From: Collinsella sp. | GTDB lineage: Bacteria; Actinomycetota; Coriobacteriia; Coriobacteriales; Coriobacteriaceae | Direction of reading: 5' to 3' | NCBI GenBank assembly: GCA_014871605.1 | Contig: WGSQ01000115.1 | Span: 1-5,416, forward strand | DNA: 5,416 bases | Shown: piece after piece, positions 1-5,416 of the stretch | Numbering within the stretch: the stretch's first letter is position 1 | How the letters are laid out: each line of letters starts with the position of its first letter | Made by a program: the position numbers and the translations under genes | Notes under the pieces: generated by a model | Database searches by the model: none | What the model saw: the letters and a program-made list of their open reading frames with translations, nothing else | Told to the model about the DNA's origin: nothing

Positions 1-1436
1 GACTCGACTATCTGACGCTCGATCGTGCCTCGGCGACGCTTTCCGGTGGCGAGGCACAGCGTATTCGACTGGCAACGCAGATCGGCGCCGGCCTCATGGG
101 TGTCCTGTACATTTTGGACGAGCCATCGATCGGCCTTCACCAACGCGATAACGAGCGCCTGATCAAGACGCTTGAGCGCCTACGCGATATCGGCAATACC
201 GTTATCGTCGTCGAACACGACGAGGATACGATTCGTGCTGCCGACTATGTGATCGACATGGGCCCCGGCGCGGGCGTGAACGGCGGACACGTGGTCGCCG
301 CGGGAACGCCTGCCGATATCATGGCGTGCCCCGATTCGATGACGGGTGCCTACCTGACCGGCAAGCGAATGATTCGGGTTCCCGATGAACGCCGCAAGCC
401 CGGTCGCGGCTGCCTTAAGATCACGGGCGCCCGCGCCAACAATCTCAAAAACGTTACCGCCAAGATCGAGTTTGGTACGCTTACGGTTGTTACTGGCGTG
501 TCGGGATCGGGCAAGAGCTCCCTGGTTACCGACACCATTGCGCCTGCCCTTACGAATGCCATTCACCGTTCGACGCGCCCTGTGGGTCCGTATAAAAAAA
601 TCGAGGGCATCGAGTGTATCGATAAGGTTATTGATATCGACCAGTCGCCGATTGGCCGCACGCCGCGTTCCAACCCTGCTACTTATATCGGCCTGTGGGA
701 TGATCTTCGCGCACTGTTTGCGAGTACGCCGGAGTCGAAGGCGCGCGGCTACTCGCCAGGTCGTTTCTCCTTTAATGTGAGTGGCGGGCGCTGTGAGGCG
801 TGCAAGGGCGACGGACAGATCAAGATCGAGATGCACTTCCTTCCCGATATCTACGTTCCCTGCGAAGTTTGCGGCGGTAAACGCTACAACCGCGAGACAC
901 TCGAGGTCACCTATCGTGGCAAGACCATCTCGGACGTGCTCGACATGAGCGTTACCGAGGCGCTGGCCTTCTTTGGGAATATCCCGCAGATTAAGCGCAA
1001 GCTCCAGACGCTGTACGATGTAGGCTTGGGCTACGTGAGCCTGGGCCAGCCCGCCACGACGCTTTCGGGCGGCGAGGCGCAGCGTGTGAAGCTCGCCAAG
1101 GAGCTTCATCGACGCCAGACGGGCAAGACGTTCTATATTTTGGACGAGCCGACGACCGGCCTTCATTTTGAGGACGTCCGCCAGCTGCTCGATGTACTGC
1201 AGCGCTTGGTCGATGCGGGCAACACGGTGCTGGTGATTGAACACAACCTTGATGTCATCAAGGTTGCCGACCGCCTGATCGATATGGGTCCCGAGGGCGG
1301 TAACGGCGGCGGAACCGTCGTGGTTTCGGGTACACCGGAGCAGGTTGCGGACTGTCCGCAGAGTTATACGGGCAAGTTTTTGGCGCCGTTGCTCAGGCGT
1401 GACCGGGAGCGTCAGGCTCAACTTGATGCTCAATAA
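1..1436 (+). CDS. uvrA: UvrA, excinuclease ABC subunit A (C-terminal half, 5' end outside window)
   Basis: UvrA is the damage-sensing ATPase of nucleotide-excision repair; it loads UvrB onto lesions. The reading frame is open from base 3, upstream of the internal ATG at 96, so the gene enters from the left edge; 477 residues are present, about half of a usual UvrA of about 940. Seen in order: ABC signature LSGGEAQR (39-62) and Walker B YILDEPSIGLH (108-140) of the first ATPase domain; Walker A GVSGSGKSS (495-521) of the second; a CX2CX19CX2C zinc module (Cys codons at 792, 801, 861, 870); the second signature LSGGEAQR (1062-1085); the second Walker B YILDEPTTGLH (from 1134); and the switch histidine in VIEHN (codon 1242). 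The two ATPase halves remain visibly similar at the DNA level. All key residues are intact and the TAA stop is at 1434. The identification is essentially certain. Confidence 0.98.
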   Translation, partial: LDYLTLDRASATLSGGEAQRIRLATQIGAGLMGVLYILDEPSIGLHQRDNERLIKTLERLRDIGNTVIVVEHDEDTIRAADYVIDMGPGAGVNGGHVVAAGTPADIMACPDSMTGAYLTGKRMIRVPDERRKPGRGCLKITGARANNLKNVTAKIEFGTLTVVTGVSGSGKSSLVTDTIAPALTNAIHRSTRPVGPYKKIEGIECIDKVIDIDQSPIGRTPRSNPATYIGLWDDLRALFASTPESKARGYSPGRFSFNVSGGRCEACKGDGQIKIEMHFLPDIYVPCEVCGGKRYNRETLEVTYRGKTISDVLDMSVTEALAFFGNIPQIKRKLQTLYDVGLGYVSLGQPATTLSGGEAQRVKLAKELHRRQTGKTFYILDEPTTGLHFEDVRQLLDVLQRLVDAGNTVLVIEHNLDVIKVADRLIDMGPEGGNGGGTVVVSGTPEQVADCPQSYTGKFLAPLLRRDRERQAQLDAQ

Positions 1437-1454
1437 ATAGGCGATTCAGTTTAT

Positions 1455-1489
1455 GGGCGCCATCGACTCCTTGTGATTCGATGGCGCTT
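1455..1489 (+). terminator. Putative intrinsic terminator after uvrA
   Basis: A perfect 10-bp inverted repeat, GCGCCATCGA at 1457-1466 and TCGATGGCGC at 1478-1487, encloses an 11-base loop. Two further G-U pairs (G1455/T1489 and G1456/T1488) could extend the stem. It begins 18 bases after the uvrA stop, where a terminator is expected. The weak point is the 3' flank, TTGCTGTG, which is not a true T-tract, so termination may be inefficient or the hairpin may mainly protect the uvrA 3' end. Confidence 0.55.
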
Positions 1490-1500
1490 GCTGTGCCGAA

Positions 1501-1531
1501 GTGACGTATGCAGCCGAATTGGACATATACT
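1501..1531 (+). promoter_or_regulatory. Candidate sigma70-type promoter for the ybaK-murJ-uvrC unit
   Basis: TATACT at 1526-1531 differs from the -10 consensus TATAAT at one base and stands out as AT-rich in a GC-rich region. A weak -35 candidate, GTGACG at 1501-1506 (4 of 6 matches to TTGACA), lies 19 bases upstream, a longer spacer than ideal. Transcription would start near 1538, giving a leader of about 30 bases before the ATG at 1569. Its position just after the uvrA hairpin and before a run of three tightly packed genes fits a promoter. This is prediction by eye only. Confidence 0.45.
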
Positions 1532-1551
1532 TAATCCTTGCGTCCGAATGC

Positions 1552-1562
1552 GAGGGAAAGGA
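1552..1562 (+). promoter_or_regulatory. Ribosome binding site that fixes the deacylase start
   Basis: The purine run GAGGGAAAGGA contains AAAGGA (1557-1562), complementary to the 16S rRNA tail and six bases before the ATG at 1569. This favours 1569 over the in-frame ATG at 1548, which sits upstream of the site, and over the in-frame GTG at 1473, which lies inside the hairpin loop and upstream of the promoter candidate. GAGGG (1552-1556) is also well placed for an out-of-frame ATG at 1564. Confidence 0.75.
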
Positions 1563-1568
1563 TATGTC

Positions 1569-2069
1569 ATGGCAAAGGCTGTAAAGACGCCAAAAACCAA
1601 TGCGATGCGCGAGCTGGAAAGCGCCGGCATTTCCTATGTTCTACATACGTACGAAGACGATGGCGATGAGTCGGTGGGCCTGGGGGTCGCGATTTCGGAG
1701 CAGCTTGGCGAGGAGCCCGGTCAAGGATTTAAGACTTTGGTCTGTGTGACACCGTCCAACGACTATGTCGTGTGCTGCATCCCTGTTGCCGACGAGCTCG
1801 ATCTAAAGTCCGCCGCGCGTGCCGCGGGGGAGAAGTCCTTGGCCATGATGCATGTGAAGGATTTGCTTGCGGCGACTGGCTACGTTCGCGGCGGCTGCAG
1901 CCCGGTCGGTATGAAAAAACGCTACCGGACGCTCATTGATGAGACATGTGTCCTTTGGGATACCATTTTTATTTCGGGAGGCAAGCGTGGTTATCAGCTC
2001 GAGCTTGCACCCGATGATTTAATTGCATTTTGCGGGGCGACGGTTGCCGCGATTACGAGAGAGGACTGA
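1569..2069 (+). CDS. ybaK: YbaK/EbsC-family Cys-tRNA(Pro) deacylase
   Basis: A 166-residue cytoplasmic protein of the YbaK/EbsC family (aminoacyl-tRNA editing domain fold). Characterised members hydrolyse cysteine wrongly attached to tRNA(Pro) by prolyl-tRNA synthetase. Seen here: an N-terminal TNAMRELESAGISY segment typical of the family; Lys55 in FKTL, matching the conserved lysine needed for editing (Lys46 in the Haemophilus protein); and GGCSPVG at residues 108-114, matching the GG-x-SP-x-G substrate-pocket motif, followed by KKR. Length is close to the family norm of about 155-165. The start at ATG 1569 is chosen for its ribosome binding site; an open frame upstream would add residues with no family counterpart. 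The gene ends three bases before murJ, so the two are probably co-transcribed and translationally coupled. Family assignment is firm. The exact tRNA substrate is inferred, since relatives with other specificities (ProX, YeaK) share the fold. Confidence 0.93.
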   Translation: MAKAVKTPKTNAMRELESAGISYVLHTYEDDGDESVGLGVAISEQLGEEPGQGFKTLVCVTPSNDYVVCCIPVADELDLKSAARAAGEKSLAMMHVKDLLAATGYVRGGCSPVGMKKRYRTLIDETCVLWDTIFISGGKRGYQLELAPDDLIAFCGATVAAITRED

Positions 2070-2072
2070 GCG

Positions 2073-3755
2073 ATGCCGCAGGAAGAATTGAAGCGCGGAG
2101 CTCATCTTGCAAAAGAATCTGCGCCTCAGACACCCTCATCCGAAGCTTCTTCGTCGCGAGATGACACTGACGACATGGGCTCGTCGGACTACTCCACGGT
2201 TGGTCGTTCCGCCGGGCTTATGACCATCCTGACTATCGTGTCTCGCGTCACCGGTTTTATCCGCACGTGGGCAATGGCGGCCGCTATTGGCATGTCGCTA
2301 CTCTCGTCCTCCTATCAGGTCGCCAACAACCTGCCCAATATGCTCTACGAACTCGTGATGGGCGGCATGCTCGTGACGGCGTTTTTGCCCGTGTACATGG
2401 GCGTGAGGCGTGAGCAGGGTCGCGAGGCCTCGAACGAGTACGTGGGCAACCTGCTCGGCATTCTGCTTTTGGTGCTGGGTGGCATTTCGTTGCTGGGGAC
2501 CGTGTTCGCCCCGGGCTTTATCTGGACGCAATCGTTCCTTTCGGGTGACGGCGGCAGCATGGATACCGCTGCGTTCATGTTCCGTTTCTTTGCCATCCAG
2601 ATTCTGTTTTATGGTTTGGGTTCGGTGTTCTCGGGCGTTCTCAACGCACACCGCGACTACTTCTGGTCGACGTTTGCCCCGGTCCTCAACAATGTGATCG
2701 TCATTGCGAGCTTTATGGGTTTTGCGCCCGTGTCCGCACAGTTTGGTGAACGTGCCGGCATCATCTTGATTGCGGCCGGTACGACCCTCGGTGTCTTTGT
2801 TCAGATGGCATGTCAGATCCCCGCGCTTGGCAAGCACGGCGTGCATCCCCATATCCATATAGACTTTAAGGACCCCGCACTGCGCCAGACGATTGCGCTC
2901 GGTATCCCGACGCTGCTTGCCACGGTGTGCATGTTTGTCTCGACTTCTATCACCAACGCTGCCGCGCTGGTTGTCCAGCCCGAGACTGGTCCTTCCGTCA
3001 TCGCCTATGCGCGCCTGTGGTACACGCTGCCCTACGCGCTGATTGCCGCCTCGCTTTCGACGGCGCTCTATACCGAGCTCTCTCACGACGCACAGGAGAA
3101 GGATTACGACAGCGTTCGCACGGGCATTTCGCGTGGCGTCGCCCAGATGCTGTTCTTCCTGATTCCGTTCGCGTTGTACCTGATTGTCTTCGCGCGTCCG
3201 CTCAACATGATTTACTGTGCCGGCAAGTTTGATGAGTCCGGCGTGGCGCTGGTGTCCGAGTTCCTTGTCTACCTGGCGTTCTCGTTGCCGCTCTACGGCG
3301 TGGTCGTATTGATGCAGAAGAGCTTCTCTGCCTTGCTCGATATGAAGCCCTATAGCCGCTATTGCCTGTATTCCGCCATCGGCCAGGCCGGCTCGGTTCT
3401 GCTGTTTGGCGCTGTGCTGGGCTTCGGTATGCCGGCAATCGCGCTTTCGTATGTCGTCGACTACGTGATCTTGGTCGGCTGTTCGCTGTGGTGGCTGCGT
3501 CGTCGCCTGCGTGGCCTTCAGGTCAAATCTATCCTGCATGGCGGTTTCTTTGGCCTTTTGCTCGGTGGTCTAGGTGCTGCCGCAGGCGCCGGCGTCATGT
3601 GGGCGCTTGAGCACTTTGTCGGGGCACTTGGCGGCTCGATTCTGATTACTCTTGGCTACGTTTGCGTTGCGGGTGTCGTCTCGCTTGCTGTTACCTTTGG
3701 CCTTGCCGCCGTCCTTAAGATGCCCGAGGTCTCGGCGCTGCTTCGTCGCAAGTAG
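2073..3755 (+). CDS. murJ: MurJ (MviN) lipid II flippase
   Basis: A 560-residue polytopic inner-membrane protein of the MOP superfamily that flips lipid II, the peptidoglycan precursor, to the outer face of the membrane. Residues 1-45 are hydrophilic and rich in Ser, Asp and Glu; hydrophobic segments then run from about 46 to 553, consistent with the usual 14 helices. Family marks: SRVTGFIRT in helix 1, whose Arg58 and Arg64 match essential E. coli Arg18 and Arg24; LPN-x2-YELVMGG in helix 2 (87-98); GVLNAHRDYFWS and APVLNNV (188-208); and YARLWYTLP, whose Arg314 matches E. coli Arg270. E. coli Arg52 aligns with Glu93, which I believe is usual in actinobacterial homologues. The ATG at 2073 has GAGAGAGGA (2057-2065) seven bases upstream, inside the end of ybaK. 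An internal ATG at 2175 (Met35) would give a length nearer E. coli's 511 but has no clear binding site. No C-terminal pseudokinase of the mycobacterial type is present. Confidence 0.96.
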   Translation: MPQEELKRGAHLAKESAPQTPSSEASSSRDDTDDMGSSDYSTVGRSAGLMTILTIVSRVTGFIRTWAMAAAIGMSLLSSSYQVANNLPNMLYELVMGGMLVTAFLPVYMGVRREQGREASNEYVGNLLGILLLVLGGISLLGTVFAPGFIWTQSFLSGDGGSMDTAAFMFRFFAIQILFYGLGSVFSGVLNAHRDYFWSTFAPVLNNVIVIASFMGFAPVSAQFGERAGIILIAAGTTLGVFVQMACQIPALGKHGVHPHIHIDFKDPALRQTIALGIPTLLATVCMFVSTSITNAAALVVQPETGPSVIAYARLWYTLPYALIAASLSTALYTELSHDAQEKDYDSVRTGISRGVAQMLFFLIPFALYLIVFARPLNMIYCAGKFDESGVALVSEFLVYLAFSLPLYGVVVLMQKSFSALLDMKPYSRYCLYSAIGQAGSVLLFGAVLGFGMPAIALSYVVDYVILVGCSLWWLRRRLRGLQVKSILHGGFFGLLLGGLGAAAGAGVMWALEHFVGALGGSILITLGYVCVAGVVSLAVTFGLAAVLKMPEVSALLRRK

Positions 3756-3758
3756 GTG
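3754..3758 (+). promoter_or_regulatory. Short ribosome binding site for the uvrC GTG start
   Basis: AGGTG, overlapping the murJ TAG stop, is the only Shine-Dalgarno-like stretch near the start of uvrC, with its AGG core five bases before GTG 3762. It favours GTG 3762 over GTG 3756, which it overlaps. It is weak, so uvrC translation probably relies on ribosomes finishing murJ. Confidence 0.5.
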
Positions 3759-3761
3759 CGC

Positions 3762-5416
3762 GTGGCCGGTCACGACAACATTCCAACGCTTGCCGAGCAG
3801 GTTTCGCGCGTTCCCACACAGCCCGGATGCTACCTTTGGAAGGATGCCAAGGGCGATGTCATCTACGTGGGCAAGGCGAAAAACCTGCGCGCCCGTATGC
3901 GCCAATACGTGACACTGCAGGATGAGCGTCAAAAGATTCCGCTGATGATGCAGCTGGTGGCGAGCTTTGACTATATCGTGGTGGAGACCGAGCACGAGGC
4001 GTTGGTGCTCGAGCGCAATTTGATTGGTCAGTACCATCCGTACTTTAACGTCGACCTCAAGGATGACAAGAGCTACCCCTTTATCGCCATTACAAAGGGC
4101 GACCTGTATCCCGCTATCAAATATACGCGTGAGCGCCATAAGCCGGGAACGCGTTATTTTGGTCCCTATACTGACAGCCGCGCGGCGCGTGAGACCATTG
4201 ACACGCTGCGCAAGGTGATCCCGATCTGCTCGGCTTCTTGTGCGGAGTGGCGTCGTTGTCGTCGTATCGTCGAGTCCCACAAGGGCGAGGAAGACATCGT
4301 CAATATGATTTGCGCGCAAAACGGGCGTCCCTGCTTTGACTACCATGTCGGGCGCGGCCCGGGTGCGTGTGTCGGCGCGATTTCCCCGGCAGACTATGCC
4401 AAGAACGTCAAGCGTGTCGAGCGCTTCTTGTCGGGCCATCGCAAGGATGTCGTCGATGAGCTGACCTCCGAGATGACGGATGCCGCCGAGGCGCTCGACT
4501 TTGAGCGCGCGGCACGCGTCAAACGTCGTTTGGAGGTCATCAGGGGTCTGGACGATCGTCAGCAAGTCGTTTTTCCCTCCAGTGTCGATATCGATGTCAT
4601 CGGTTTCTATCGCGAGGAGACCATCTCCGCCGCTTGCGTCTTTGTCGTGCGTGAGGGTCGAACGGTTCGAACCTGCGAGTTTATTCTCGATAAGGGTTTG
4701 GATGTCGACGAAGAGGAACTTCAATCGGGCTTTCTTAAGCGCTATTACGACGAGACGGCTGATATTCCAGCTGAGGTCAACCTTTCCGTCGAGCTTGAGG
4801 ATGCGGAGGCGCTGGGGGAGTGGCTTGCGGGCAAGCGTGAGCGTTCCTGCCATCTCCATAGGCCGCAGCGTGGCGAAAAGCACCGTCTGCTCGATATGGC
4901 ATCCAAAAATGCGCGCCATGCCCTCATGCGCTACATGATGCGAACGGGGTACGCTGACGACCGCACCAATCAAGCGCTCCTGGAGCTCGAAAGTGCGTTG
5001 GCGCTGCCATCGCCGCCGTTGCGTATCGAGTGCTTCGATATCTCTACACTGCATGGCACCTTTACGGTCGCCTCGATGGTGGTGTTTACCAACGGGCGCG
5101 CCGACAAGAGCCAGTACCGTCGTTTTAAAATTCAGGCCGAATTGGACGAGGCAAACGACTTCGTGTCGATGTCCGAGGTTTTGGGACGACGCTATGCTCC
5201 CGAGCGCATGGCCGACGAGCGCTTTGGCTCGCGCCCCGATTTGCTCGTTGTCGATGGCGGTAAGCCGCAATTGACCGCTGCGATCAAGCAACTTGAGGCT
5301 CTTGGGCTCGATATACCAGTTTGTGGCTTGGCGAAGGCCGACGAGGAAGTTTTTGTGCCTTGGGACGAGACTCCTGTCGTGCTGCCGACCGGGTCTGCTT
5401 CGCTCTATCTAATTAA
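3762..5416 (+). CDS. uvrC: UvrC, excinuclease ABC subunit C (3' end outside window)
   Basis: UvrC is the nuclease of bacterial excision repair, cutting on both sides of a lesion in the UvrB-DNA complex. 551 codons are open to the right edge. Seen: N-terminal GIY-YIG nuclease (about 17-95) with Tyr24, IYVGKAKNLRAR (34-45) and probable catalytic Glu84; a cysteine-rich linker (156-203); the UVR motif that contacts UvrB (about 232-266, AAEALDFERAARVKRRL); and the RNase H-like nuclease with Asp426 in FDIS, Asp466 in NDF and Asp498 in VVDGGKPQL, matching E. coli Asp399, Asp438 and Asp466. The catalytic histidine (E. coli His538) and the helix-hairpin-helix tail lie beyond the window. The start must be downstream of the murJ TAG, which is in the same frame. 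GTG 3762 fits the AGGTG site; GTG 3756 is the alternative. The linker is odd: about 23 extra residues, three extra cysteines, and Gly199 where E. coli has Cys174. Confidence 0.97.
   Translation, partial: MAGHDNIPTLAEQVSRVPTQPGCYLWKDAKGDVIYVGKAKNLRARMRQYVTLQDERQKIPLMMQLVASFDYIVVETEHEALVLERNLIGQYHPYFNVDLKDDKSYPFIAITKGDLYPAIKYTRERHKPGTRYFGPYTDSRAARETIDTLRKVIPICSASCAEWRRCRRIVESHKGEEDIVNMICAQNGRPCFDYHVGRGPGACVGAISPADYAKNVKRVERFLSGHRKDVVDELTSEMTDAAEALDFERAARVKRRLEVIRGLDDRQQVVFPSSVDIDVIGFYREETISAACVFVVREGRTVRTCEFILDKGLDVDEEELQSGFLKRYYDETADIPAEVNLSVELEDAEALGEWLAGKRERSCHLHRPQRGEKHRLLDMASKNARHALMRYMMRTGYADDRTNQALLELESALALPSPPLRIECFDISTLHGTFTVASMVVFTNGRADKSQYRRFKIQAELDEANDFVSMSEVLGRRYAPERMADERFGSRPDLLVVDGGKPQLTAAIKQLEALGLDIPVCGLAKADEEVFVPWDETPVVLPTGSASLYLI

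Noticed and set aside
39..1170. Near-identical DNA segments around 36-62 and 1059-1085, and around 110-139 and 1136-1165
   Set aside because: These are the signature and Walker B regions of the two homologous ATPase domains of UvrA, not a mobile or regulatory repeat.
180..1433. A 417-codon open frame on the minus strand opposite uvrA
   Set aside because: Antisense shadow of uvrA; low-complexity Arg/Ala/His-rich translation with no domain.
1473..1568. N-terminal extension of the deacylase from GTG 1473
   Set aside because: It would start in the loop of the uvrA hairpin and upstream of the promoter candidate, has no ribosome binding site, and adds residues not seen in YbaK proteins.
1896..1898. 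Cys110 in the deacylase pocket motif GGCSPVG, where E. coli YbaK has Ile
   Set aside because: As I recall, GGCSP is common in Gram-positive YbaK homologues, so it is not unusual.
2298..3539. A 413-codon open frame on the minus strand opposite murJ
   Set aside because: Antisense shadow; the translation is rich in Gln, His and Arg, as expected opposite hydrophobic membrane codons, and shows no motif.
3570..5291. A 573-codon open frame on the minus strand opposite uvrC
   Set aside because: It mirrors the codon structure of uvrC and the end of murJ in GC-rich DNA, resembles no family I recognise, and the plus strand here carries clear catalytic motifs.
5414..5416. TAA at the very end of the window as a stop for uvrC
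   Set aside because: It is out of frame; the uvrC frame reads ATT at 5412-5414 and then AA, so the gene continues beyond the window.

Overview
The window is a compact, ordinary-looking stretch of bacterial chromosome, all coding on the + strand. It holds the C-terminal half of uvrA (cut by the left edge), a complete YbaK/EbsC-type aminoacyl-tRNA deacylase, a complete MurJ (MviN) lipid II flippase, and most of uvrC (cut by the right edge). GC content is fairly high, with GTG use as a start. MurJ has the actinobacterial-style 'LPN-x2-YELVMGG' motif rather than the proteobacterial 'LPN-x2-RRIFAEG'. UvrC has a 'GPGAC' motif and a cysteine-rich loop. Together these suggest an actinobacterium of the class Coriobacteriia, perhaps Collinsella-like. 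That assignment is from memory of family sequences, not from a search.

Layout. Positions 1-1436 carry the end of uvrA: the signature and Walker B of the first ATPase domain, then the whole second ATPase domain with its zinc module. Positions 1437-1568 are the only real intergenic gap. It contains a perfect 10-bp hairpin that may terminate uvrA, then a -10-like TATACT and a purine-rich ribosome binding site for the next gene. Positions 1569-2069 encode the deacylase, 2073-3755 MurJ, and 3762-5416 UvrC without its C-terminal end. The last three genes are separated by only 3 and 6 bases and most likely form one transcript started in the 1437-1568 gap.

Functionally, UvrA and UvrC belong to the same nucleotide-excision repair pathway (UvrA finds damage, UvrC makes the incisions). 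uvrB is not in the window. The deacylase (tRNA proofreading) and the flippase (peptidoglycan precursor export) have no obvious mechanistic link to repair, so the grouping looks like a housekeeping operon rather than a dedicated system.

I found no mobile element, CRISPR array, RNA gene or convincing new system. The observation most worth checking is in UvrC. The four-cysteine motif proposed to hold an iron-sulfur cluster in E. coli UvrC appears altered here: one cysteine is glycine, and a roughly 23-residue insertion brings three additional cysteines.
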